Shown here in pieces: positions 55,086-63,234 of a stretch of DNA of 64,000 bases (position 1 is the first letter of the stretch; each line of letters starts with the position of its first letter). The stretch is from an uncultured Chlorobiaceae bacterium (GTDB taxonomy: Bacteria; Bacteroidota; Chlorobiia; Chlorobiales; Chlorobiaceae), in assembly GCA_903882665.1 (NCBI GenBank), contig CAIRXW010000042.1, positions 48,748 to 112,747 of the forward strand, in the 5' to 3' direction. Position numbers and translations under genes: made by a program. The notes beneath the pieces were generated by a model. It was not told where the DNA came from and made no database searches. It saw nothing but the letters and a program-made list of their open reading frames with translations.

Positions 55086-55952
55086 ATGAAACTTCTCCGT
55101 GAATGGCTTGCAAATTTCAGCTCCCTTTGCAAATCTTTTCTCCGGCAACATGCCCTGCCAATCATCTCACTGGGCTTACTGGTCTGTCTTGTTCTGGTAT
55201 TCTTTTTTGACCGTACCGTAATTTCGATACATTCCGGACAACGCGGGATCTTGTGGAGGAGACTTGGAGCAGGTACGGTGATTGATACCGTGTATCCTGA
55301 AGGAATACATGTGATTCTGCCTTTTAACAAGATGTACATATACACGATACGCAAGCAGCAGTTTCGTGATTCGATTGATGTGCTGACGTTCGACGGGCTC
55401 ACTGTCCGGGTAAAGTACACGGTGCGTTATTATCTTGACCCTTCCACCCTTCCTTTGCTGCATCAGATTATAGGACCGGACTATGTCAACGTGGCGATTC
55501 GCCCCGACGTACGATCTGTTATCCGGACTCTTTTCGGGCAATACAAACCCGAAGAAATTTACACCTCACAGAAGGCCATCCAGTTGCTGTTCAACGAGCA
55601 ATCAAGGGCTCATCTTGCTGCGCGTTTCGTAAAAATCGATGATGTCCCGATTGAATCCATCACTCTTCCAGCCCGAATCTCCCAGGCTATTGAAGAGAAA
55701 ATGGTTCAGCAGCAACGTGAAGGAGAATATTCCTACCGCACGTCAATAGCAAAAAAGGAAGCTGAGCGCCTGCAGATTGAATCAGAAGGTATTCGACAAT
55801 ATAATGACACGGTAAACAAGAGCTTGACTCCTTCGATTCTCAAATGGGAAGGCATTCTGGCAACGCGTGAGCTGGCGAAATCACCGAATGCCAAAGTGGT
55901 CGTGATCGGTTCCGGGCAATCTGGCTTGCCGATTATTTTAGGCAAGGATTGA
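55086..55952 (+). CDS. SPFH/band 7 (prohibitin-like) membrane protein
   Basis: A 288-residue protein with one membrane helix near the N-terminus (IISLGLLVCLVLVFFF) and an SPFH domain (about 50-215; GIHVILPFNKMYIYTIRKQ, DVRSVIRTLFGQYKPEEIY). A helical tail with IAKKEAERLQIESEGIRQYND is typical of prohibitins and HflK/C. It likely forms a ring scaffold on the periplasmic face. The ATG at 55086 is favoured over a GTG at 55044. The next gene starts 4 nt after its stop, so it is paired with the periplasmic binding protein. Confidence 0.87.
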   Translation: MKLLREWLANFSSLCKSFLRQHALPIISLGLLVCLVLVFFFDRTVISIHSGQRGILWRRLGAGTVIDTVYPEGIHVILPFNKMYIYTIRKQQFRDSIDVLTFDGLTVRVKYTVRYYLDPSTLPLLHQIIGPDYVNVAIRPDVRSVIRTLFGQYKPEEIYTSQKAIQLLFNEQSRAHLAARFVKIDDVPIESITLPARISQAIEEKMVQQQREGEYSYRTSIAKKEAERLQIESEGIRQYNDTVNKSLTPSILKWEGILATRELAKSPNAKVVVIGSGQSGLPIILGKD

Positions 55953-55955
55953 AAG

Positions 55956-57104
55956 ATGAAGAAAATAATTTTTTGGGTGGCGGCAATCGGGTTGCTCGCG
56001 TTCTTCATGTTTACGCAGTTCAGTTCTTTTGAACGTAAGGGTATACGTCGATTTGAAGTATTGAATAACCCATCGAAAGAGATTATCGTTGGGGTATGCT
56101 GGCCGTTTTCTGTAAACCAGGACGGCATGGGGGATGGTCTTCAACTGGCCCTGGATGAAATCAATTCCAAAAATCTTGCAGGAGGATACACTATCCACCT
56201 GATTATTCGAGACGATGCTTTTAATAGTATAAAGCAGAAACTTATCGCCAGAGAGTTTGTTGATAACCCTGAGATAAGCGCGGTGATTGGCTACTATGAT
56301 GACGGACCTGCTATCCAGGCCTCCTCAATTTTTGAGTCAAGTAGATTGCTGCATCTGTTGATCGGGGCCAACAACACAGATATGACCTCTCACGGCTTCA
56401 ACTATATCAATCGCACTGTTATGTCCAGCGACAGGATCGCAGCGAAACTTGCAAAGCTTACAACAAATCGAGGCTACCATAAAATCGCTGTGCTCTGGGA
56501 GGAAGATGCTTACGGGGAGGATCTGGCGTATCAGTATCAAGTGGGTCTTGATCAATTAAATGCCCAGGTTGTCTATCAATGGTCTTATTCCCGTAAACAT
56601 GTTGACTTCCGGTTACTGGTCAACGAACTGAAAATGATTGATGCTGATATGATTTTTTTCAGCGGTATCGAGCCGATAGCAGGGGATTTTTTACGGGCAG
56701 CACGTAAAGTAGGACTGAAAACTCCCGTACTCGGAGCTTTTAATAATACGCCGGAAATGCGCAATCATGCCGGCGCAGCATATGATGGGGCAATTTTTTT
56801 CAGTTTTTACAACGTCCATTCCCCAAGTCCTGAAAATCAACTATTCGTGAGAAAGTTTTATGCCCGATATGGCAAAGATCCGGATACATGGGCAGCGCAA
56901 AGCTACGATGCATTGCACATCCTTGCAAAGGCCATCAAATTCACCGGTTCACGTAATCCACTCGACTTGTCCTACGCCATTCGGTATTCGGATGCTTATG
57001 AAGGCGCCAATGGCAGGTACAAGTTTGACCGGGCAGGCAATCTTGAAGACAAGCCCTTGTTCCTGTATAAGATCCAGCACGGAGTCCCGGTACTTATTCA
57101 GTAA
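55956..57104 (+). CDS. Type I periplasmic binding protein (LivJ-like)
   Basis: A 382-residue protein with an N-terminal hydrophobic segment (MKKIIFWVAAIGLLAFFMF) that may be an anchor rather than a cleaved signal. It is followed by a Peripla_BP_6 fold: IIVGVCWPFSVNQDGMGDGLQLALDEIN, VIGYYDDGPAIQAS, AVLWEEDAYGEDLAYQY, WAAQSYDALHILAKAI. Such proteins normally bind branched amino acids or amides for ABC import, but no permease or ATPase is nearby. Its tight link to the SPFH gene suggests a receptor role (inference). Confidence 0.87.
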   Translation: MKKIIFWVAAIGLLAFFMFTQFSSFERKGIRRFEVLNNPSKEIIVGVCWPFSVNQDGMGDGLQLALDEINSKNLAGGYTIHLIIRDDAFNSIKQKLIAREFVDNPEISAVIGYYDDGPAIQASSIFESSRLLHLLIGANNTDMTSHGFNYINRTVMSSDRIAAKLAKLTTNRGYHKIAVLWEEDAYGEDLAYQYQVGLDQLNAQVVYQWSYSRKHVDFRLLVNELKMIDADMIFFSGIEPIAGDFLRAARKVGLKTPVLGAFNNTPEMRNHAGAAYDGAIFFSFYNVHSPSPENQLFVRKFYARYGKDPDTWAAQSYDALHILAKAIKFTGSRNPLDLSYAIRYSDAYEGANGRYKFDRAGNLEDKPLFLYKIQHGVPVLIQ

Positions 57105-57215
57105 AAGAGCCCATGTCTATCTTATGCTTTGTTGAACGGGGTTTATTTGCTAATTTAATACTTCGGTAATAAGTGAAATCAACGTTGCAAAGCCATTTAC
57201 GAAAGGAGATTACTT

Positions 57216-57752
57216 ATGAAAAACGAAACAGTTGAAACCACCGTTGAAGTGGTGACTGAAAGTGTCAACGACACTCTCGATCGTGATCAGCGAATTGAGA
57301 AACATGCCAAAAATCATATTCTTGCAGCGATGGGTGTCGGGCTTGTCCCTATTCCGTTGGTTGATATGGTCGCTCTGGTAGGCATACAGCTTGATATGAT
57401 CAGGACGCTTTCAAGTGAGTACAATGTTCCATTCCGGCGTGACATCGGGAAATCGGTCATCACAACATTGCTGGGTGGCTTTATTCCTGTAGCTCTCGGA
57501 GGCACTCTATCAAGCTTGATAAAATGTATTCCCTTGATTGGCCAGACTACAGGTGCAATTACCATGCCGGTTATTTCAGGAGCCTCTACCTATGCAATCT
57601 ACAAAGTCTTTATACAGCACTTTGAGTCAGGCGGAACCTTCCTTGATCTGGATCCGTCAAAGGTGAAGTCCTATTTTTCCGAGCAGTTCACTAAAGGGAA
57701 AGCCGTTGCGGCTGATTTGAAAAAAGATGAAACGGCAAGCACAGCAAACTGA
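57216..57752 (+). CDS. DUF697 (YcjF-like) membrane protein
   Basis: A 178-residue protein. HAKNHILAAMGVGLVPIPLVDMVALVGIQLDMIRTLSSEY is the DUF697 core. A second hydrophobic region (about 80-130) contains glycine-rich helices. A charged C-terminal tail follows. In other bacteria DUF697 proteins are inner-membrane proteins of unclear function, sometimes fused to GTPases. GGAGATTACTT precedes the ATG. A rho-independent terminator follows. Confidence 0.85.
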   Translation: MKNETVETTVEVVTESVNDTLDRDQRIEKHAKNHILAAMGVGLVPIPLVDMVALVGIQLDMIRTLSSEYNVPFRRDIGKSVITTLLGGFIPVALGGTLSSLIKCIPLIGQTTGAITMPVISGASTYAIYKVFIQHFESGGTFLDLDPSKVKSYFSEQFTKGKAVAADLKKDETASTAN

Positions 57753-57781
57753 TGGACGTTGCCGGCAAAGATGTACTTTTA

Positions 57782-57826
57782 AAATAGCGCACAAGGGGTT
57801 AGCCGCTTTTTATGCGCTATTTTTTA
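57782..57826 (+). terminator. Rho-independent terminator after the DUF697 gene
   Basis: AAATAGCGCA (57782-57791) pairs perfectly with TGCGCTATTT (57813-57822), a 10-bp stem with a 21-nt loop that runs into a T tract. It begins 30 nt after the DUF697 stop. Confidence 0.85.
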
Positions 57827-57932
57827 CCTTTTATTTCTGGCGCCGCTTGTATGCTGTTGTGGTGCTCTTGGGATGAGGTATTGGTTTACCCCGGTCTGTT
57901 TGCAATGAATTTCAATAGCAGAAGGAGATATC

Positions 57933-58151
57933 ATGGCTGTTTCTCTGTTGTATGTCGCTCTCTGTATTCTGATTGCCTTCATTGGCTCAAACAGAAAATT
58001 CGGATTCTGGGGATATTTTTTCTGCTCACTTTTTTTAACCCCGGCAATAGGGGCGCTTGTGCTGGTTGCGTCTGATCCACGACCCAAGAAACTTGAGAAA
58101 TGCCCCAAGTGTTCATATCCGCTTACCGAATCAGCAACTCATCGCGATTAG
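57933..58151 (+). CDS. Small membrane protein with a CxxC tail
   Basis: A 72-residue protein with two hydrophobic helices (about 3-20 and 25-47), then a basic linker and CPKCSYPL near the C-terminus, half of a zinc-ribbon. An excellent ribosome site AGAAGGAGATATC precedes the ATG. The function is unknown. It lies directly upstream of the group II intron remnant. Confidence 0.7.
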   Translation: MAVSLLYVALCILIAFIGSNRKFGFWGYFFCSLFLTPAIGALVLVASDPRPKKLEKCPKCSYPLTESATHRD

Positions 58152-58175
58152 TTCACGCTCAAGGTAATTTCGTGA

Positions 58176-58469
58176 ATGAATGTGCAGATTCCTTTTGCTT
58201 GTGATTCCTGCCTGTACGCTATATCGAAACAGATCATGGATGAGCTGAGAGGCCACTTTGCCAATTTCGCAGTACCAACCAATAGTGCGGCTCTATCGGC
58301 ATTCCGTCACCATGTTATTGTATTCTGGATAAGACGCCTGAGGCGTCGAAGCCAGCGACATCGTATGACATGGAAGCGGATGCAGAAATATATCGACCGA
58401 TATATTTCAAACCCGAAGATTCTTCACCCATGGCCGGAACAACGGTTTCGCGTCAAATACTCAAGTTAG
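58176..58469 (+). pseudogene. ltrA: Group II intron reverse transcriptase/maturase, C-terminal fragment
   Basis: A 97-codon frame. From about residue 24 (LRGHFANFAVPTNSAALSAF) through RRRSQRHRMTWKRMQ, KILHPWPEQRF it matches the end of bacterial group II intron-encoded proteins, the maturase/C-terminal region after the RT domain. The reverse transcriptase part is absent, so this is a 5'-truncated remnant. The beginning of the frame (MNVQIPFACDSCLYAI) has no match I recognise and may be unrelated sequence joined at the deletion point. It is directly followed by the intron RNA 3' domains. Confidence 0.8.
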
Positions 58470-58548
58470 GAGCCGGATGCGGGAATTCTGCTTGTCCGGA
58501 ACTGTCCGGGGGGCGAAGGGTAACCCTCGTTCCTACCGGGATAACGCA
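58470..58548 (+). ncRNA. Group II intron 3' RNA remnant (domain V and VI-like)
   Basis: Starting at 58470, GAGCCGGATGCGGG and, on the other arm, CTTGTCCGGAAC form a domain V-type hairpin with the AGC triad at its base. The GGGGGGCGAAGGGTAACCCT stretch and the CCTACCGGGATAAC end resemble the following segment and the 3' end of bacterial group II introns. Without the 5' domains it cannot splice. The exact 3' boundary near 58545 is an estimate. Confidence 0.6.
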
Positions 58549-58635
58549 AAGCCGTAACTCTCATCGAAGTCCGGGCCCGGTGCCACTTCCCTCTGCCTGT
58601 GAACGCATTGGCAGAGGTTGATCATCGAATGGTCG

Positions 58636-58926
58636 TTAACGGGCAATCTGTGGTTTTCCGTTTTTTGCGAAATAGTCGTTCAGCGCCTCTCCGACCATTT
58701 GCTGAATGGACATATCCTTGTCCAGACCGATCATTTTCAGTTGTTTCAGGACATCCGCATCAAACCAGCCAGTGATGGACTTTTTCCCAATTCGGTTTGA
58801 CGGTGTTGGTGAAACCGTCAGATTTTTCTCTGAGGGTTGCGTTGCGGTTTTTTCGGTCACAGCACCCTCTTTTTGGCTTTCCGATGACTGGCGCAATGCT
58901 GAGGCAAGGCTTGGTTTTTTTTGCAT
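58636..58926 (-). CDS. Ribbon-helix-helix partition/regulatory protein
   Basis: A 96-residue protein. The N-terminal half is polar and probably disordered. The C-terminal half (KKSITGWFDADVLKQLKMIG then DKDMSIQQMVGEALNDYF) is a ribbon-helix-helix DNA-binding domain of the kind encoded next to ParA on plasmids and integrated elements. It starts 24 nt after the parA stop, and the pair is likely an operon. Its role is probably centromere binding or autoregulation of the ParA system. Confidence 0.82.
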   Translation of the reverse strand: MQKKPSLASALRQSSESQKEGAVTEKTATQPSEKNLTVSPTPSNRIGKKSITGWFDADVLKQLKMIGLDKDMSIQQMVGEALNDYFAKNGKPQIAR

Positions 58927-58950
58927 GGTATATTCTCCGTTCGCTGTAAA

Positions 58951-59577
58951 TTATTTTTTAATATCAATATAGCGGCAAATCCACTGATATATACTCTCTA
59001 CCTCCTGGGCAGCTTTTCCTGAAGGTTCATATTCAATGACGGCCAATCCAACCGTTAAAGAGTGCACAAAAGCAGCTCGCTGTCCCAAATATTCGGGAAT
59101 GATTTCGAGATCGTAACATTTTATCGCCTCAATGGCCTCTTCAGTGAGTGACCCTCGTGGCGGAACTGAATTCAGAATGGCAACTGCCGGTTTTTTTGCC
59201 ATGGCAGCAATGTCGACCGAAGTTGCAATGGCACGAAGATCAAGAATTGATGGTTTGCAGGGAATAATCACTAAATCGGCTACCCTTGCAACCTGAAGTG
59301 CAGCAGCATCCGAGTGAGGCGCTGTATCGATAATAACGAGATCAGCCCCATGCTCACGGGCCGTCTGAAGGATTGCATTAATGCGTACCGGCTGTGCTGA
59401 AATAACGACAGGACTCTCTTTTGTACGGGTGTCTTGCCACCCCATCGCACTGCCCTGAGGGTCGATATCAATAACAACACACGAATGCCCTTTGCTCTCA
59501 GCCGCAACAGCGAGGTTTATTGCAAGTGTGGTTTTGCCTGCGCCGCCCTTCTGCGATATCATGGCAATTATTTTCAT
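58951..59577 (-). CDS. parA: ParA-family partition ATPase
   Basis: A 208-residue small ParA (type Ib, without N-terminal HTH). The deviant Walker A QKGGAGKTT (about 8-16), DIDPQGSAMGW and DLVIIDTAPHSDAA (Walker B) are clear. It segregates DNA with a partner protein, here the adjacent ribbon-helix-helix protein. Such a pair suggests descent from a plasmid or integrative element. It starts at ATG 59577, downstream of an operator-like dyad at 59618-59646. Confidence 0.92.
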   Translation of the reverse strand: MKIIAMISQKGGAGKTTLAINLAVAAESKGHSCVVIDIDPQGSAMGWQDTRTKESPVVISAQPVRINAILQTAREHGADLVIIDTAPHSDAAALQVARVADLVIIPCKPSILDLRAIATSVDIAAMAKKPAVAILNSVPPRGSLTEEAIEAIKCYDLEIIPEYLGQRAAFVHSLTVGLAVIEYEPSGKAAQEVESIYQWICRYIDIKK

Positions 59578-59617
59578 GGTGTCATGAAGGATTGTGTTCC
59601 TGAATGAAAGCTGGAGT

Positions 59618-59646
59618 GTATAATGTTGAACATAACATCATTATAC
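59618..59646. promoter_or_regulatory. Operator-like dyad upstream of parA
   Basis: GTATAATG (59618-59625) and CATTATAC (59639-59646) form a perfect 8-bp inverted repeat with a 13-nt spacer that itself contains GTT/AAC symmetry. It lies about 40-70 nt upstream of the parA start. Its position suits autoregulation by the ribbon-helix-helix protein (inference). Confidence 0.5.
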
Positions 59647-59650
59647 CAAT

Positions 59651-60590
59651 ATTGCAATACACTGATCATGCAAAACAGCATTCTGTCATGATGTAAGTAT
59701 ATTTTTATGTAAAAGCCATCATAAGTATAGATGTTTTGAATACATTGTTACCTCATGATAGATTGTATTACAATAGATTAAATCTATTAAATGGAATTAT
59801 TTAACAATATTTTTTTATGCTAAATAAAGGTGACTTTCTTCCTTTTTATGCAGCAACTGAAGTGCTGTTAAGGGGGAGATTGCAAAAAACGCGAAAATGT
59901 TGAGAAGAGAAGTTTTTGGATTGTTTCAGGAAAATCTTTTTTCTGAGCTTGTCGATAACACATCAAAGCATTCGACGATTTTGATCTGCTGCCTTGATAA
60001 TCCAGGGCTTTGTGCACTCTTCGGTTATCTTCCATTCGCCTTCTTTTCGAGCAGGGAACTTTGTCCGGGTCAGTCAGGCACTTGAATAGATCAAAACTCA
60101 TATCTGCTCTTTCCTGGCAGGAACCAGGCATACCTTTCTGACCGGTTCTGTTCGCAGGTATGGCTGATGAGGTATTTCCCCCTCTTGTCACGAGCTATGT
60201 GTTCTTTTTTTGTTCCAGTATGTGTTTATTGCAATATTTATTGATTACAATATGACGATAGGTGTTTCTGTAAATAATTAAATACGTAAAATAATCACGG
60301 GATTTAATCACTCTTTTCCAAAAAAACGGGCATACATTCATGCTTGTTTAAACTGCGGATATGGCGGTGACCATTGTCTTCTGTTGTCACCACATTTGGT
60401 TTCGCCTTGTTCCGGTATTGGTGAAAATTTTTTTGTTGTTCGATATCAGTTCGAAGAACAAAACCATCAGGTACAGCAGGGGAGAAGTCTTGAATTTCCA
60501 AATAAATTAATCAATATCTTTTCTGGAACTCCGATCCCCAGTTCGAGAGATTGAGTGTTGGTTGTCTTTTTTTTGCTGTATTGTAATATT
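59651..60590. repeat. Dispersed ATTRYAAT-type motif near parA (iteron- or centromere-like)
   Basis: Short near-palindromic motifs recur: ATTGCAATAC at 59651, ATTACAATA at 59767, ATTGCAATATT at 60228, ATTACAATAT at 60244 and ATTGTAATATT at 60580. Five copies within 950 nt in a non-coding region next to parA resemble centromere (parS-like) or iteron sites. AT-richness raises the chance of coincidence. Confidence 0.4.
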
Positions 60591-60809
60591 TATTACTTTA
60601 TAGAATAACTTCAATAAATATTATTACAGCTCTTTCCGGATAAGCCTGTTACAGAAACGGGAAATAATACGACACGGCGTTATTGTGTGTAAGTAGCTTT
60701 ATATGATGAAGTTAAGCAGCATTCTTTTTTCTGTTTTTGTTGTAATTTGAATGAAATATTGAAAGAATGATTGTTTGTATTAAAGTGTTTAATCTGTTCT
60801 ATTGTTTAT

Positions 60810-60837
60810 ATGTTTTGTATGATTTTATACAAAACAT
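60810..60837. repeat. Perfect 11-bp inverted repeat
   Basis: ATGTTTTGTAT (60810-60820) pairs perfectly with ATACAAAACAT (60827-60837) around a 6-nt loop. There is no adjacent gene; it could be a terminator-like hairpin or a protein-binding site. Confidence 0.55.
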
Positions 60838-60914
60838 ACTGTACGAAAGATTTTTGAAAAGGGAGTCGCGGAAAGCAGGTGCTGCCGCTTTGCCTTGCTG
60901 AAATCGAGCGATGA

Positions 60915-61082
60915 CCTCCTTACTTTATCGGGCTTTTAGGTGATCGATATGGTTTTGTGCCGGAACCGGAAACGATTGCTCAGGAATTCCTCGAATCCCG
61001 ACTCTGGCTGAAAGAGCTCACCCTATCAGTCCGTGAGTGGGAGGAGCATCCTCAAGCTCTCGGCGAGGCGCTGAGGAGGTAA
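60915..61082 (+). pseudogene. Fragment of a DUF4062-domain protein
   Basis: A stop-bounded frame of about 55 codons reads PPYFIGLLGDRYGFVPEPE, then further residues to EALRR and TAA at 61080. The FIGLLGDRYGFVP segment matches the core of DUF4062, found at the N-terminus of large NACHT/TPR signalling proteins. No start codon or remaining domains are present, so it is a relic of a lost gene. Confidence 0.6.
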
Positions 61083-61422
61083 ATTTTTTACACGCCAATA
61101 ATGTTTTTTATTTTGAAAGTCACCCTTTTTTTACAACATTTAAAAAGGGTTTTTATTACAACTCTTTTCATGAGCTATATCACTACTGGCCGGCACTTTT
61201 CAACTATTGAACCGGTGCTCTTCTTTGTCGGTAGCTGAGTTCCTGAAACAAAGCAGTTTCAATGGTTATTACTTCCTGGTAGAGATCATCCCTCTTCAGC
61301 ATTTTTTTGTGTTGATGGAGGTGAGGTCGACTACTCGTGTGCATGATGGTCAAGATTTGATGTCTTGAATAACGACACAATGCATCACGGGAAGATTATG
61401 CAATCTTCAACCTCTTTTCGCC

Positions 61423-62040
61423 ATGATTCGTACTGCGTTGGAGTTTATCAAGAAAGAACTTGAGTCCTACATTGTGACTCGTGAGCAGGACTCAAGTTAT
61501 CCTGCGGGCAGTGTCGTTGATTTAAAGTCTATCGTATCTCCGAATGGTCAGGTCAATGTTACTGACACGACGCATGTGACGCTTATGCTTGTAGGCGTTG
61601 ATGAAGAACGACGTGAAGGGAAGCGTTCGCACTATATACCAACTGAAGACAAGATGTTCTTCAGATTGAACCCCCCTGTTGAGCTTGATCTGTTTGTTTT
61701 GTTTGCGGCGCATAAAATGAATTATGAAACTGCACTTCGCGACCTGTCCGACATTATTGGTTTTTTTCAGGCGAACCCGGTTTTTGATGCTATAAAATAT
61801 CCCGCACTGAATGCGTCCGTCAACAAGCCGGATGAAAAGCCCTGGCAGATGATTGAACGACTCTCGTTTATGCTCCAAAGCCTGACATTCGAACAGCAGA
61901 ATAATCTATGGGCAATGCTTGGTTCAAAGTATATCCCGAGTGTGGTGTATCGGATGAAGATGATCACCTTTTTCGAGACAAAGAGCAATCAAAAGGTTGC
62001 TTCAATTGCAGAACTTGATTTTCTGGGGAGTTCACAATAA
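61423..62040 (+). CDS. DUF4255 protein of an extracellular contractile injection system
   Basis: A 205-residue protein. The start MIRTALEFIKKELESYI, the VTLMLVGVDEER segment and the FVLFAAHKMNYETALRDLSDIIGFFQANPVF core are typical of DUF4255. This family is a constant member of Afp/PVC-like injection systems, related to the Pvc16/Afp16 cap protein that terminates the tube and sheath. It lies immediately upstream of the conserved partner and the sheath gene, which supports the assignment. Confidence 0.87.
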   Translation: MIRTALEFIKKELESYIVTREQDSSYPAGSVVDLKSIVSPNGQVNVTDTTHVTLMLVGVDEERREGKRSHYIPTEDKMFFRLNPPVELDLFVLFAAHKMNYETALRDLSDIIGFFQANPVFDAIKYPALNASVNKPDEKPWQMIERLSFMLQSLTFEQQNNLWAMLGSKYIPSVVYRMKMITFFETKSNQKVASIAELDFLGSSQ

Positions 62041-62042
62041 TC

Positions 62043-63221
62043 ATGGAGATGGCCTTATTCAAATACGCCGAGCTGGCGACTGTCGCAGTTACAAACTCTT
62101 ACTACGCTAATGGTATCTGTAAAAAATACCATGTTGCTCCCTTGCTTGATTTTGAACTGGTTCCTACGAACGAGTGTGCTGCATTAATGAAGAAGCTTGA
62201 TTTTATCTTTCGCAGCGATGATCATGGAGGAGGATTTATGGTGCTTGGAAGAGTATCGGGTACCATCGGTGGTGATGATCTCCTGCGCTTTCCGCCGAAA
62301 GCGGGCGATATCTTGACCTTTTGGGTAAAGCTTAAGAACCCTGATCTCCTGAATTTCGACGATCTCCCGACGAAGAGCGATTTTAATACATTTTACTATT
62401 TCACCAATCACCGGGGAGACACCCTGGCGCCTCGCAACAAGCTCCATCTTACCAGCGCCTCTTCCGGCGTCAGTGGTACCATCGATTCCATGAAGAGATC
62501 TGCTTCGACGTATCGTTACCATCATACCGCTGAAGTTGCCCCAGGCACAGCAAAAGTTACGCATATCCATACAGGTATGGAAGTTACACCCGACTCTCTT
62601 GTCAATCAGATGGGGCATTCTGACCTTCTGTTCAATCTGAATAATCTTGCGCTCGGTACATGCCAGCTTACTATCAGCGGGAGCCTCAAGGATGAGTTTT
62701 ACTATATCGGCAACCCAGGGTTTAAGCCTTTTGGTGTTATCGAACTGTTGCTTTCCGATACGTTGCTGCCGAATTACCGGATCGTCGAGTCTGATCGTAC
62801 GCTTGCGAAACCACGACCTGTATATTCAATTCTGTTCAATGGCAGGAAGACATTCTGGCGCTACACCATTCATTTGCAGTCTAACAGTCCGCTTTTTCGT
62901 GAAATGGAGGCGCTGCTCCCTGCTGAAAAAGCGGATTTTCTGAACAAACTCAACATTATAACCAACGATGCAGCGATCACGTTTACACGCAAATCGGCGA
63001 CTGACACCGAAATCGTTTTTGTCTCCGACAGCGAACAGCCGTTACAAGAGAAATATACCTCAGCCACGACTCATGATCATCTCAGTCTGACGTTGACGAA
63101 GTACATCGGTGTCTTGGCGAAAGAAGCCGTCGTGAGATCGGATCTCTCATATCCTCCGACAGAACTGATCGACGCGACATCATTGCCTGTAATTTATTCG
63201 GACATTTTCTTAACACTTTAG
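62043..63221 (+). CDS. Conserved protein of contractile injection systems, function unknown
   Basis: A 392-residue protein with no named domain that I can assign. Recognisable parts are the N-terminal ALFKYAELATVAVTNSYYAN, a beta-rich middle with GVSGTIDSMKRSASTYRY, and YSILFNGRKTFWRYTIHL near residue 260. Similar proteins occur between the DUF4255 and sheath genes of Bacteroidota/Chlorobi injection clusters (from memory). It starts 2 nt after the DUF4255 stop and ends 13 nt before the sheath gene. ATG 62049 is an alternative start. Confidence 0.78.
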   Translation: MEMALFKYAELATVAVTNSYYANGICKKYHVAPLLDFELVPTNECAALMKKLDFIFRSDDHGGGFMVLGRVSGTIGGDDLLRFPPKAGDILTFWVKLKNPDLLNFDDLPTKSDFNTFYYFTNHRGDTLAPRNKLHLTSASSGVSGTIDSMKRSASTYRYHHTAEVAPGTAKVTHIHTGMEVTPDSLVNQMGHSDLLFNLNNLALGTCQLTISGSLKDEFYYIGNPGFKPFGVIELLLSDTLLPNYRIVESDRTLAKPRPVYSILFNGRKTFWRYTIHLQSNSPLFREMEALLPAEKADFLNKLNIITNDAAITFTRKSATDTEIVFVSDSEQPLQEKYTSATTHDHLSLTLTKYIGVLAKEAVVRSDLSYPPTELIDATSLPVIYSDIFLTL

Positions 63222-63234
63222 GGAGAAATTACTT

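Larger units (their letters stand above)
59578..61422. other. Long AT-rich non-coding region with repeats and gene fragments
   Basis: About 1.8 kb without an intact gene. It holds an operator-like dyad (59618-59646), repeated ATTRYAAT-type motifs (59651, 59767, 60228, 60244, 60580), an 11-bp perfect palindrome (60810-60837) and a DUF4062-type fragment (60915-61082). Minus-strand frames at 59868-60191 and 60304-60501 are low-complexity and unrecognised, perhaps decayed mobile-element sequence. The promoter of the injection-system genes should lie in its right end, 61083-61422. Confidence 0.6.

Noticed and set aside
57812..58075. 87-codon frame upstream of the small membrane protein
   Set aside because: Its start lies inside the terminator stem and it overlaps the better-supported gene at 57933, which has a near-perfect ribosome site.
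59868..60191. 107-codon minus-strand frame in the AT-rich region
   Set aside because: No recognisable family; it may be decayed transposon sequence, but I cannot support a gene.
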